Origin: Croceicoccus sp.
Lineage (GTDB): Bacteria; Pseudomonadota; Alphaproteobacteria; Sphingomonadales; Sphingomonadaceae
Length of the DNA stretch: 64,000 nucleotides
Reading direction: 5' to 3'
NCBI GenBank assembly: GCA_002694745.1
Contig: NZMY01000015.1
Location: forward strand, 1 to 64,000
The notes under the pieces are model-generated. The model made no database searches and had not been told where the DNA came from. It saw nothing but the letters and a program-made list of their open reading frames with translations. Below, one piece after another: positions 36,399-45,284 of the stretch. The first letter of the stretch is position 1. The number at the start of each line of letters is the position of its first letter. The translations under genes and the position numbers were made by a program.

Positions 36399-36839
36399 AT
36401 GATCGCCCAGACCATTCAGCTCGCCCTTGCCCCGGTTTTCGTACTGGTGGCCATCGGCAATCTTTTGAACCTCCTGGCCGGACGGCTGGGGCGGGTTGTC
36501 GACCGCGCACGATCGCTGCAGGCACGGTACAAGGAGACCGAAGGGGACGAGCATGACGAGGTCGTGCGCGAAATCCGCTCGGTCGATCAGCGGATTGCGA
36601 TGATCAATCGCGCGATGCTGCTGCTGGTGGTATCTGCGCTGATGATCGGGCTGACGGTGCTGTCGATCTTTCTCACCACCTATTACTGGGCGGATCTGGG
36701 CTGGCTGGACGGCGTCTTTTTCCTGTTCGCCCTCGGCCTGCTGATGATCGCGCTGGTCACCTTTCTTGCCGAAACCCGGCTTGCCTCAAGCACGCTGCGC
36801 ATCCCCGCGCGCCTGCTGGAGAGCCACCGCAAGCTGTAG
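36399..36839 (+). CDS. DUF2721 membrane protein
   Basis: 146 aa. It has an N-terminal TM helix (LALAPVFVLVAIGNLLNLLA), a central amphipathic/coiled segment (~30-65; RVVDRARSLQARYKETEGDE), and two more TM helices (LLLVVSALMIGLTVLSIFLT; FFLFALGLLMIALVTFLAET). The pattern, including LGRVVDRAR and INRAMLLL, matches the DUF2721 family of unknown function. It lies 42 bases after manA in the same direction, so co-transcription is possible but no link to mannose metabolism is evident. Confidence 0.82.
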   Translation: MIAQTIQLALAPVFVLVAIGNLLNLLAGRLGRVVDRARSLQARYKETEGDEHDEVVREIRSVDQRIAMINRAMLLLVVSALMIGLTVLSIFLTTYYWADLGWLDGVFFLFALGLLMIALVTFLAETRLASSTLRIPARLLESHRKL

Positions 36840-36846
36840 CGACGGC

Positions 36847-37143
36847 TCAGCTCAGCAGCTTGCGGCCCTTCTCTTCCAGCGGGCCGCTGATCATCGATTC
36901 GACGAAGGACAGGGCCGGCGGGAGGTCGATCTCGAACACCACCTGCGCGTCTTCAACGTCCACGTGGCCGGTCAATTCCTGGCCCATGGCGCGGATCACC
37001 ATCAGCATGCGATCCTCGCTCTGCCACGAGGTTTCGATCTGGGCGAGCCCGCCGGGCACGAAATCGGCCATGTCGTCGCGGCGGGTGTCGAGACGGCGGC
37101 GCACTTCGGCACGGTCGAGCGAATGGGGAACGGCTACGCGCAT
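36847..37143 (-). CDS. polyhydroxyalkanoic-acid-system family protein
   Basis: 98 aa. It begins MRVAVPHSLDRAEVRRRLDT and has the alternating strand pattern of the small PHA_gran_rgn family (INVE-type beta-alpha-beta protein) found near polyhydroxyalkanoate granule genes. The end EEKGRKLLS is also typical. No PHA synthase or phasin is adjacent here, so a role in storage polymer metabolism is family-based inference. Convergent with the DUF2721 gene (7-bp gap) and 21 bases after the upstream XpaC-like gene, probably the last gene of a telA-xpaC operon. Confidence 0.75.
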   Translation of the reverse strand: MRVAVPHSLDRAEVRRRLDTRRDDMADFVPGGLAQIETSWQSEDRMLMVIRAMGQELTGHVDVEDAQVVFEIDLPPALSFVESMISGPLEEKGRKLLS

Positions 37144-37164
37144 GTCGGGAAGGAGTCCTCGGCT

Positions 37165-38073
37165 TCAGCCCTTGCGACGTGTGCGCAGGGGGTCTTTTTC
37201 TGGGTTCAGGGGATCGGATTGCAGCGGATCCAGATTCAGGGGAACGCCGCTTCCGGTTTCGCCCTGATCGGGGCGCGGCAACGCCACATCCTCGGCACCG
37301 GGCGGCGGGAGAGCGGCATCCTGCGCCGATACTTCGCCCAGCGGCACATCGGGACCGCCATAACGATAATCAAGATAGCGGCTGCGCGTTGCAAGCTCGT
37401 CCAGCGCGCCTTCGGCCAGCTGGCGGGTCACGACGTCGATCTCGCCGCTAATCCGTTCCAGGCCCTCGACCAGCTGCCTGTCGGGGATGCCGCCCGCCCT
37501 CGCCTCGGCGCGCAGATGTGCGGGTATCGCGGTATAGCTGGCAACGATCTGCGGCAGATGTTCGCCGACAAGCTTGCGCACCTCGACCGCGGCGGGCGTA
37601 TTCTCATCCAGACCGGTCAGCTGCACGCCCAGCCCGTCGAGCTGGCTGCCGATGCGCTCGACAAGATCAACCGCCGGTGCAGGCAGGGCCGCGCGCTGCG
37701 ATTCCAGCCATAATTCGGTGCGATTGACGGTCTGCTTCAGATTGCCGCGCGCAAGATCCTCGCGCCGGGGCATTTTCATGCGGGGGTAGCGCATGAAAAT
37801 GAACGCCGCGACGATCATCAGCAGGACGGTAACGAACAGCCCTTCGAAACCGAGCGCCGAAACGAAGGCACCGAACGCCATCGATGCGATCACGATCACC
37901 GCCAGCGCCATAGCCAGCCGCAGCAGCTTGCCGGTCAGGTGCTTGCGCTTGATCTTGGCCGAACCCTTACCGATCGATTTTGCGTCCACACGCCGACCGC
38001 CCGCGCGCTGATGCGTCAGGCTGGACTTGGCCGAAGCCATGATACGGTCGGAATCGTGCGTGCTGTCAGCCAT
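37165..38073 (-). CDS. XpaC-like membrane protein paired with TelA
   Basis: 302 aa. A basic N-terminus (RVDAKSIGKGSAKIKRKHLT) precedes two TM helices (~50-90; LAMALAVIVIASMAFGAFVS, LFVTVLLMIVAAFIFMRYP). A helical cytoplasmic domain follows (~105-235) and then a Pro/Asp-rich tail. The position, ten bases downstream of telA, and the layout (two TMs plus helical domain) match the XpaC-type 5-bromo-4-chloroindolyl phosphate hydrolysis family that accompanies TelA in many bacteria. Biochemical function is not established. Assignment depends mostly on the pairing. Confidence 0.6.
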   Translation of the reverse strand: MADSTHDSDRIMASAKSSLTHQRAGGRRVDAKSIGKGSAKIKRKHLTGKLLRLAMALAVIVIASMAFGAFVSALGFEGLFVTVLLMIVAAFIFMRYPRMKMPRREDLARGNLKQTVNRTELWLESQRAALPAPAVDLVERIGSQLDGLGVQLTGLDENTPAAVEVRKLVGEHLPQIVASYTAIPAHLRAEARAGGIPDRQLVEGLERISGEIDVVTRQLAEGALDELATRSRYLDYRYGGPDVPLGEVSAQDAALPPPGAEDVALPRPDQGETGSGVPLNLDPLQSDPLNPEKDPLRTRRKG

Positions 38074-38083
38074 GCGCGGCGCC

Positions 38084-39298
38084 TCAGCCCTCGATGCTCA
38101 GCAAGTCGGTCTGCTGGATTTCGGCCGCCGCGCGATTGGCGCCTTCGGCCCGCGCGATATAACCGCGCGACCGCTCCACCTCGTCCGAGAGGGTGTCAAC
38201 GGTCTGCTTCATCGAATCGAGCGCCTTGACCTTGAAATTGTCGATCGTGTCCATCGTGTCATAGATGTTCTGGAACGCGCGCTGCAGCGTTTCCAAGGGA
38301 ATCGTGCTCGACGCGGCCTGTTCGTGGATCGTGCCGGTCTGCTGTTTCAGCAGCGTGCTGGTCGAATCGATGATGCCCGCCGTCGTGGTGTTGAGCGCGG
38401 TGATCTGGCCCAGCACTAGCTTCTGGTTGGTCATCGCCTGCGCCACGGTCACCGCGGTGCGCAGCGCCGACACGGTGGTGGTGCTGGCACGGTCGACGCC
38501 CTTCACCAGCTCGACATTGTTCTTCTTGACGAGATCGAGCGCGAGATAGCCCTGCACCGACACCGCCATCTGCGTCAGCAGATCCTGCGTGCGCTGGCGC
38601 GTATAGAACAGCGCTGTCTCGCGGATCGCCTTGGCCTTGGCAGGGTCGGACACGTCGAGTTCGTTGGCGGCATTCTCAAGCTCGCGGTCCAGCGCCTTGG
38701 AGATGTGGATCATCTGTTCCAGATTGCCCATCGCTTCCCATAGCTTGGCCCGCTCGGTGTCGATGGCGGCATTGTCCATCAACAGCTCGTCCTTGCCGCT
38801 GGCGAGGCGGGTGAGGATCGACTGGATATGCGACTGCGCGCTAGTGTAGCTGTCGAAGTAGTTCTTCAGCTTGTTGCCGAACGGGATGATGCCCAGGATC
38901 TTTCGCGGGCCCGACAGCTTGCCCTGACGGCCCGGATCCAGCTCTTCAACCGTGCGGCGCAGTTCGGCCAGGTCGGCGCCGACGCCGGTGTCCTTGTCCA
39001 TCGCGCGCACCGGGCGGTCGAGGAAGCGGTTCGATTGACCGGCCGCCGCCACGATTTCCTTGCGGCCCATATTGGTCAGCTGGTCGACCTTCTTGCCGAA
39101 CTCCGGAGAATTGGCGTCCGAGGCGATAAGATCCTCGACAAAGCTCTCGACCTTGGCATCCAGCTTTGACTTCACGTCGTCGCTGACCGGCACCAATCCG
39201 GCGGCCTTCTCGGGCTTTACATCAGGCACGGGGCTCGGCGCCTCGAGCGTCAGCTCATTCTCGGTAGCGGTCGCGGTGGGTATGGTCTGGTCGGCCAT
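38084..39298 (-). CDS. telA: TelA-family toxic-anion-resistance protein
   Basis: 404 aa, soluble and strongly alpha-helical throughout (coiled coil from ~75 to ~390). TelA signatures include LDPGRQGKLSGPRKILGIIP followed by FGNKLKNYFDSYTSAQSHIQ, and FYTRQRTQDLLTQMAVSVQG. The family was named for plasmid tellurite resistance, but chromosomal members are widespread and probably act in the envelope stress response. First gene of the minus-strand group with the XpaC-like and PHA genes. Confidence 0.9.
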   Translation of the reverse strand: MADQTIPTATATENELTLEAPSPVPDVKPEKAAGLVPVSDDVKSKLDAKVESFVEDLIASDANSPEFGKKVDQLTNMGRKEIVAAAGQSNRFLDRPVRAMDKDTGVGADLAELRRTVEELDPGRQGKLSGPRKILGIIPFGNKLKNYFDSYTSAQSHIQSILTRLASGKDELLMDNAAIDTERAKLWEAMGNLEQMIHISKALDRELENAANELDVSDPAKAKAIRETALFYTRQRTQDLLTQMAVSVQGYLALDLVKKNNVELVKGVDRASTTTVSALRTAVTVAQAMTNQKLVLGQITALNTTTAGIIDSTSTLLKQQTGTIHEQAASSTIPLETLQRAFQNIYDTMDTIDNFKVKALDSMKQTVDTLSDEVERSRGYIARAEGANRAAAEIQQTDLLSIEG

Positions 39299-39524
39299 CG
39301 TCTTCCTGAATGTTGGCGGGGGCAGGCCCCGTTTGAACTGGTGTATTAGCAGTGTAAGACAGCTGTTTCAAGAAAGCCCGTGGTTCCCGTTCCGGGCACA
39401 TCGTAGAATGTGGCGCAGGAATGCGACATAGATCGGCTGTTCGCAACCGCGCGCCAGCATATTGCGCAATTCCGCCGCCGCGCTAGAGGTAACGCGGACC
39501 CCTTGCTCCTCAGGACAGATGCGC

Positions 39525-39656
39525 ATGTTTCGCAAGACTTTGTTGACCGCCGCCATCACCGCAACCCTGCTTGCCGTCTCCGCCTGCAATACGGTCAAGG
39601 GCCTGGGCGAGGATATCAGCTCGGTCGGGCGGGCGGGCGAAGAAGCGATCGATTGA
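39525..39656 (+). CDS. entericidin A/B family lipoprotein
   Basis: 43 aa: a basic signal peptide ending in the lipobox VSAC (MFRKTLLTAAITATLLAVSA then Cys), followed by NTVKGLGEDISSVGRAGEEA. The motif CNTVKGLGxD is the hallmark of EcnA/EcnB, tiny outer-membrane lipoproteins originally described as antidote/toxin pair. I prefer the ATG at 39525 over that at 39519 because AGGA (39512-39515) is then nine bases upstream. Only one copy is present, so a two-component entericidin system is not evident. Confidence 0.85.
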   Translation: MFRKTLLTAAITATLLAVSACNTVKGLGEDISSVGRAGEEAID

Positions 39657-39684
39657 TCGGCGGTCCTTCACGGACCGCGCGATC
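39655..39684. terminator. hairpin between convergent entericidin and GH15 genes
   Basis: GATCG-GCGGTCC (39655-39666) pairs with GGACCGC-(G)-CGATC (39672-39684): twelve base pairs with one bulge around the loop TTCAC. It overlaps both stop codons. There is no T-run on either side, so it may act as a bidirectional block or as a 3' stabiliser rather than as a classical intrinsic terminator. Confidence 0.5.
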
Positions 39685-41536
39685 AGCGATATTCGTTCCA
39701 GCTCTTGGTCAGCATGACCGCGCAATTGATGATGCCGACCAGCGAATAGGTCTGCGGGTAATTGCCCCATAGCTCAAGCGTGTGGGGGTCGATGTCCTCG
39801 CTCAGCATTCCGGCGCCGGTACGCCGGTCGAGCATCGCCTCGAACAATTTGCGCGCTTCCTCGCCGCGGCCGGTGTGGTGCAGCGCCTCGATCAGCCAGA
39901 AGGTGCAGACGTTGAACGCCGTGTGCGGCAGGCCGAAATCGTCCTCGCTGTCATAGCGCAGCATGTGATCGCCGCGCCGCAGCGCCTTTTCCAGCACCGC
40001 GAGGGTGGAATGAAAGCGTGGATCGTCCTTGCCGATGAAGCGCAGGTCCAGCAATTGCAGCAGGCTGGCATCGCGCTGGTCGCCGCCGAAGGTCGCGGCG
40101 ATCGCGCCGCTCTTCTCGTTCCAGGCCGCCTTCATGATCGATTCCTGCACACGCGCCGCGTGGCTTCGCCAGTATTCCTCGCGCTCGGTCAGGCCCAGCG
40201 CCTGTGCGGCATGCGCCAGCCGGTCGGCCGCCGCCCAGCACATCGCCGCCGAATAGGTATGGATGTGGGTCGAATTGCGCAGTTCCCAAAGCCCCGCATC
40301 CGGCGTCGACCAGACCTTCAGCGCCCTTTCGCCCACACGTTCCAGCGAATGAAAATCCTCCAAGCCTGACATGCGCAGCAGGCGCTGATCGGCGAAGGCC
40401 TGGACCGATGACAGGATGATCTGCCCATAGGCATCGTGCTGCACCTGCCGCCAGGCGTCGTTGCCGACACGTACCGGTCCCATGCCGCGATATCCGGCAA
40501 GGTCGGGCGCTTCCCATTCCAGCAATTCGCCATTGCCGCGCACATCATACAGCGGCTGGATATGCCCGCCCTGCGCATTATCGACGATATTGCGCAGATA
40601 TTGCAGATAGCTTTCCAGCACGTCGAGCGCGCCGATCCGGTTCAGTGCCTGCACCGTGTAATAGGCGTCGCGGATCCAGCAATAGCGATAATCCCAGTTG
40701 CGACCGGAATCGGCATGTTCGGGGATCGAGGTCGTCAGCGCAGCGACGATGGCGCCGGTGTCTTCATGCTGGCAGAGTTTCAGGCCGATTGCCGCGCGAA
40801 TGACCGCGTCCTGCCATTCGAACGGTATGGCAAGGCCGCGCACCCATTGCTGCCATTCCTCGGTCGTGCGGGCGAGCATGTCGCCAAGCCCGGTATCCAG
40901 CGATTCCGAAAAGCTCTCGTCAGGTCCGAAGAAGAAATGCAGTTCCTTTTCGAGCCGGAACGCGCTTTCCTGCTGGACAAGCCCGACCGGCGCATCAGTC
41001 GTCAGCCGCATGCCCATCGCCGGCATGCGGAACGAGACATGGCTGGACCCAAAGCTGCGTTCGGGCGAGGTCGCGCCATAATCCGCGGCGGGCCGCAGCG
41101 CCATCCGCATGCGCGGAGAGCCGGATACCGGCCTTACGATACGCACGAAGGCGACCGGGCGGTACATCCGTCCCCGACGCTTGTAGCGCGGGCAGAAGTC
41201 ATAGACATCGAAGGCATTGCCATCGTCGTCGGCAAAGCTCGTCTTCAGGATCGGCGTGTTGCGGACATAGGATTGCGCGACGACCTTCCCGCCTTCGAGC
41301 GAGATGGACCAGAAACCGCGCTGGTCCCCGTCGGCCTTACCGTGATCGATCAGCGAGCAGAACACAGGATCGCCGTCGACGCGCGGCAGGCAGGCCCATG
41401 TAAATGTGCCTTCCTTGTCCACCAGCGCAGAGCACTGGCAATTGCCGATGGGCCATAGGTCGAGCGAGGCAGTGCCCCGCTTTGGCTGGGCGGCCTTTTG
41501 AGAGACAGCGGCGGTCACGTGATTCGGTTCGTTCAT
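39683..41536 (-). CDS. GH15-family glucoamylase/trehalase-like protein
   Basis: 617 aa. An N-terminal beta-sandwich (~25-240; LWPIGNCQCSALVDKEGTFT, CLPRVDGDPVF) precedes an (alpha/alpha)6 catalytic barrel (~260-610) with GRNWDYRYCWIRDAYYTVQA, the bacterial GH15 signature. GELLEWEAPDLAGYRGMGPV and LSEDIDPHTLELWGNYPQTY are further conserved blocks. Such proteins hydrolyse alpha-glucosidic bonds (trehalose, maltooligosaccharides, dextrans). No signal peptide, so cytoplasmic. Possibly trehalose turnover; no trehalose synthesis genes lie nearby. Divergent from the DUF389 gene. Confidence 0.88.
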   Translation of the reverse strand: MNEPNHVTAAVSQKAAQPKRGTASLDLWPIGNCQCSALVDKEGTFTWACLPRVDGDPVFCSLIDHGKADGDQRGFWSISLEGGKVVAQSYVRNTPILKTSFADDDGNAFDVYDFCPRYKRRGRMYRPVAFVRIVRPVSGSPRMRMALRPAADYGATSPERSFGSSHVSFRMPAMGMRLTTDAPVGLVQQESAFRLEKELHFFFGPDESFSESLDTGLGDMLARTTEEWQQWVRGLAIPFEWQDAVIRAAIGLKLCQHEDTGAIVAALTTSIPEHADSGRNWDYRYCWIRDAYYTVQALNRIGALDVLESYLQYLRNIVDNAQGGHIQPLYDVRGNGELLEWEAPDLAGYRGMGPVRVGNDAWRQVQHDAYGQIILSSVQAFADQRLLRMSGLEDFHSLERVGERALKVWSTPDAGLWELRNSTHIHTYSAAMCWAAADRLAHAAQALGLTEREEYWRSHAARVQESIMKAAWNEKSGAIAATFGGDQRDASLLQLLDLRFIGKDDPRFHSTLAVLEKALRRGDHMLRYDSEDDFGLPHTAFNVCTFWLIEALHHTGRGEEARKLFEAMLDRRTGAGMLSEDIDPHTLELWGNYPQTYSLVGIINCAVMLTKSWNEYR

Positions 41537-41642
41537 GCCCGGCGTTTCTTACGCGCAACGGCTCTGCTGTGAAGGGCCAAAGCTAAGGAATATTAAGTCT
41601 GGCCATCTCGACACGCAGAAAAATCCAGCGCAATCAGTCGCG

Positions 41643-43229
41643 ATGACCCAGACCAAGCCAAGCCTGCCCGCGCATGAAAAAGCCATTCGCAGGGGCGACA
41701 GCTTTACCGACCTGCTGCTTTCGTGGCGGCTGTGGTGGCGTCATTCGGTCTGCGCCAGCGTGGATCAGGCCGATGTGATCGAACAGCGGCGCGAGGAAGC
41801 GGTCATCTCCGCGCGCTATCTGTTCATGCTGGCGATGTCTGCGGGGATCGCGGTCCTCGGTCTGCTGCTTTCCTCTCCGGCAGTCGTGATCGGGGCGATG
41901 CTGTTGTCGCCGCTGATGGGGCCGATCATCGGCCTCGGCTTCAGCCTTGCGACGGGCGATTTCGGCTGGCTGCGCAAATCGGCCAAGGCGCTGGCGGTCG
42001 GCTCGGTGATCGCGGTGGGCTTCACCGCCCTGATCGTTGCGCTCTCTCCTATCCAGACCGTCACGGCCGAGATCGCCGCCCGGACGCGGCCCAATCTGTT
42101 CGATCTGTTCGTGGCGCTGTTCTCGGCCCTTGCGGGTGCCTATGCCATGATCCGCGGGCGAGAGGGCACAGTCGTGGGCGTTGCCATCGCGACTGCCCTG
42201 ATGCCGCCGCTGGCCGTGGTGGGCTTTGGCCTTGCTACCTTTAACTGGACCGTTTTTTCGGGCGCCCTGCTGCTTTACGTCACCAACCTGATCACCATTG
42301 CGCTGACGGCGACGGTGATGGCGCGGCTGTACGGGTTTCGCACCAATCTCACGCAGAACCAGACGCGGCTGCAGGATGTCATCGTGATCGCCTCGTTCGT
42401 CGCGCTGGCGATCCCGCTGGGACTGTCGCTGAACCAGATCCGCAAGGAGGCGATCTTCTCGCGGCAGGCCAATGCCGCCATCGCCGACAGCTTTACGGCC
42501 AATGCCCGCATTTCCTCGCTCGACATAGATTTCAAGGGCGATCCCATCTCAGTCGTGGCCACGGTACTGACGCCCGAGATCGCGCCGCGCGCGCAAGAGA
42601 TGGTGCAGCGCCGTCTTGCGCGTGCGCTGGGCGATCCGGTCGCCGTCACGATCGAGCAGTTCAAGGTCGGAACCAGCGCCAGCGCCGCCGAAGAGGCGCA
42701 ACTGGCCGCCGCAAGGGCACAGGCGCAGGAGGCCACCGACCGCGAGATCCGCGACCTCGTCGAATTGCTGGCGCTGGTCGCGGGGGTCGAGGAAACCGAC
42801 GTGCTGATCGACCGCGACAACCGCCGCGCCATGGTGACGGCAAAACCGCTCGATGGCGCGGAGCTGCTCGCCTATCGCGAACTGGAGCAGCGCATTGCGC
42901 GTCGGGTCGACGACTGGACCATCACGCTGGTCCCGCCTGCCCGTAGCCTGCCCGACATCACGTTGAGCGAGACAGGTCCCGACGAGGATGGCGCGCTGGC
43001 CTTGAATTTGGCCGAATGGGCCGGGAAACGCATATCGGCGCCAATCGAGGTGACAGGCCGCGAGCCGGAATTGACGCAGGTCCGCCGCCTGCTTGCCGCA
43101 GACGGGGTCGCGACGGTGCCGGTCGATGGCGGATCTACGGGACGTGTCTCGCTTCGCTGGTCGGCGCCTGACACGCTGCCGGTTGCCGTACCGCCGGAGG
43201 AAGCCTCCGCCGCGCCCAGTCAGAACTGA
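41643..43229 (+). CDS. DUF389 (TIGR00341-like) membrane protein
   Basis: 528 aa from the ATG at 41643. Five to six TM helices between ~55 and ~260: LFMLAMSAGIAVLGLLLSSP, then VVIGAMLLSPLMGPIIGLGF (the DUF389 core), AVGSVIAVGFTALIVALS, IATALMPPLAVVGFGLATFN, and VFSGALLLYVTNLITIALTA. A long soluble C-terminal region (~300-528) follows, with an Ala/Glu-rich helix (~375-405) and an OmpA-like or ferredoxin-like fold at the end (DVLIDRDNRRAMVTAKPLDG). Function of the family is unknown. The C-terminal extension is longer than in many DUF389 members. Confidence 0.85.
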   Translation: MTQTKPSLPAHEKAIRRGDSFTDLLLSWRLWWRHSVCASVDQADVIEQRREEAVISARYLFMLAMSAGIAVLGLLLSSPAVVIGAMLLSPLMGPIIGLGFSLATGDFGWLRKSAKALAVGSVIAVGFTALIVALSPIQTVTAEIAARTRPNLFDLFVALFSALAGAYAMIRGREGTVVGVAIATALMPPLAVVGFGLATFNWTVFSGALLLYVTNLITIALTATVMARLYGFRTNLTQNQTRLQDVIVIASFVALAIPLGLSLNQIRKEAIFSRQANAAIADSFTANARISSLDIDFKGDPISVVATVLTPEIAPRAQEMVQRRLARALGDPVAVTIEQFKVGTSASAAEEAQLAAARAQAQEATDREIRDLVELLALVAGVEETDVLIDRDNRRAMVTAKPLDGAELLAYRELEQRIARRVDDWTITLVPPARSLPDITLSETGPDEDGALALNLAEWAGKRISAPIEVTGREPELTQVRRLLAADGVATVPVDGGSTGRVSLRWSAPDTLPVAVPPEEASAAPSQN

Positions 43230-43244
43230 GCGCAGCGCAAGCGA

Positions 43245-44993
43245 TCAGGCCGCGAGGCGATAGGGTTCGATCTCACCCGCAAGATACAGCTTCTTGGCCT
43301 TGGCGCGGCTGAGCTTGCCCGAACTGGTGCGCGGCAATGTGCGCGGCGGAACCAGTTCGACGACGCAGTTCATGCCTGTGATGGCGCGCACCTTGTCACG
43401 GATCTCGTCATGCAGGCGGACGCGTTCGACCGGATCGGACACGCGGCAATGGACCAGCACGGCGGGCACTTCCTCGCCATTGTCGGCCTGGATCGCAAAG
43501 GCGGCGATGTCGCCCTGGTGGAAGCCGGGAAGCTGCTCCACCGCCCATTCGATGTCCTGTGGCCAATGGTTCTTGCCATTGATGATGATCATGTCCTTGG
43601 CGCGGCCGACGATGAACAGATAGCCGTTGACCATGTACCCCATGTCGCCGGTATCGAGCCAGCCATCTACCAGACATGCCTCGGTCGCTTCGGGATCGCG
43701 GAAATAGCTGTGCATCACGCTGGGGCCGCGGCACCAGACCTTGCCGATCATGTGATCGCCAAGCTCGTGCCCGTCCTCGCCGCGGATCACGACTTCCATG
43801 TCGCGCACGGCCTTGCCGCAATTGACGATGGCGCGGTAGCGGGCGGGGCGTGAGAGGTCGCGGGGAACGCCCGACAGGCGCTCTTCCTCGACCAGTTCGA
43901 CCTTGATGCCTTCGCCCGGCGGCATGATGGTGACGGCCAGCGTCGCTTCGGCCAGGCCATAGCTGGGGGTGAAGGCATTGGCCTTGAACCCGGCATCGGC
44001 AAACGCATCGACAAAGTTCTGCATGACGTCGGGGCGGATCATGTCCGCGCCATTGCCCGCCAGCCGCCAGCGCGACAGATCGAAGCGTTCGGCCACGTTC
44101 GACTGGCTGGAAATGCGGCGCGCGCAGATGTCATAGCCGAAGGTCGGCGAATAGCTGATCGAATTGCCCTCGTTGCGGCTGATGAGGTCTAGCCATGCGA
44201 GCGGGCGGCGGGCGAAATCCTCGGTCTTGAGATAGTCGCCCGAAACCTGGTTCGCGATCAGCGACAGGAAGCAGCCGACAAGGCCCATGTCGTGATACCA
44301 CGGCAGCCAGCTGATGCAGCGGTCGTTGGGCCCGACGGCCATCCCGTGCGAGTGTCCGGCCAGATTGTTCAGCAGGGCTTTGTGCGTGACCGCCACGCCG
44401 TGCGGGAAACGGGTCGAGCCGCTAGAGTATTGCAGGTAGCAGATGTCGTCGGGCGACAATTCCGGCAACGCGACTTCTGCAGGGTCGCGAGTCGCAAAGC
44501 TGTCCCAGTCGATCCCCTCGCATCCCTGACGGGCGCAGGCCGCCTCGGTCATGGTGGCGATTTCGGCGGGATAGAACAGTACCTTGGGATCGGAACTGGC
44601 GAGCTGCACCGCAAGCTGGTCGATATAGCTTTCCTTGCCGCCAAAGCTGGTCGGCAGGGGCAGCGGCACGGGCCAGGCGCCGGCATAGACCGCGCCGCAG
44701 AACAGCGCGGCGAAATCGGCACCGGTCTCGGCGATAAGCGCGATGCGGTCGCCCGGTTTGATACCCGCGGAAATCAGCCGATAGGCTGCCTTGAGCGCGT
44801 CCTCGCGAAGCTCTGCAAACGGGTAGGGCCGCACCAGCCGCCCACGCGCATCGTGGAAATTCAGACCGCGCTTGCCGCGTGCGGCATAATCCAGCGCCTC
44901 GGCAAATGTGCCGAAGTCGGCGAAGCGGCGTTCCAGCGCGTCTTCGTTCGGGGTGGGGACGAGATCCTCGGCCCGTTCGGGGGTCTGCGTCAT
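43245..44993 (-). CDS. fatty acyl-AMP ligase (FAAL)-type acyl-activating enzyme
   Basis: 582 aa. An ANL-superfamily adenylating enzyme. The P-loop LQYSSGSTRFPHGVAVTH, the FAAL-like CISWLPWYHDMGLVGCFLSL, ATP-binding FTPSYGLAEATLA, DGWLDTGDMGYMVNGYLFIV and the final PRTSSGKLSRAKAKKLYLAG are all intact. The W-L-P-x-Y/W-H-D-M-G-L block is characteristic of FAALs, which load acyl-adenylates onto acyl carrier proteins for lipid or polyketide synthesis instead of forming acyl-CoA. No ACP, PKS or acyltransferase is adjacent. The gene stands alone and convergent to the DUF389 gene. Confidence 0.85.
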   Translation of the reverse strand: MTQTPERAEDLVPTPNEDALERRFADFGTFAEALDYAARGKRGLNFHDARGRLVRPYPFAELREDALKAAYRLISAGIKPGDRIALIAETGADFAALFCGAVYAGAWPVPLPLPTSFGGKESYIDQLAVQLASSDPKVLFYPAEIATMTEAACARQGCEGIDWDSFATRDPAEVALPELSPDDICYLQYSSGSTRFPHGVAVTHKALLNNLAGHSHGMAVGPNDRCISWLPWYHDMGLVGCFLSLIANQVSGDYLKTEDFARRPLAWLDLISRNEGNSISYSPTFGYDICARRISSQSNVAERFDLSRWRLAGNGADMIRPDVMQNFVDAFADAGFKANAFTPSYGLAEATLAVTIMPPGEGIKVELVEEERLSGVPRDLSRPARYRAIVNCGKAVRDMEVVIRGEDGHELGDHMIGKVWCRGPSVMHSYFRDPEATEACLVDGWLDTGDMGYMVNGYLFIVGRAKDMIIINGKNHWPQDIEWAVEQLPGFHQGDIAAFAIQADNGEEVPAVLVHCRVSDPVERVRLHDEIRDKVRAITGMNCVVELVPPRTLPRTSSGKLSRAKAKKLYLAGEIEPYRLAA

Positions 44994-45284
44994 AATAGTG
45001 TTACTTTTCCCGTCTAATCTTCAGAGTCCGTCAGGCTTGCGCGCTGACCGGATTGGATTGCGCTGCCTAGCGCATCGGGGGCTGAATGCCGAATGAAGCA
45101 TTCGCGGGCGACATGCGGCCCGATGCCGTGGCTTCTCTTACCGACCGGAACATGCATCGAAAGCGGCATCATTTTGTGCTCCCCCTCTCGCGCAACCCAT
45201 TATAAGCCTAGTACTAACCGCCAAGCGGTCCAGAAATCCCGGGTCATTCCCATTGTTACCGGATTGTGGCACGATTAAGGCGTT

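Noticed and set aside
39368-39598. 76-aa minus-strand ORF over the entericidin gene
   Set aside because: No family resemblance and it overlaps a well-recognised entericidin on the other strand.
45093-45278. 61-aa ORF between the FAAL and recX genes
   Set aside because: No ribosome site, mixed composition, no motif; occupies the expected promoter region of recX.
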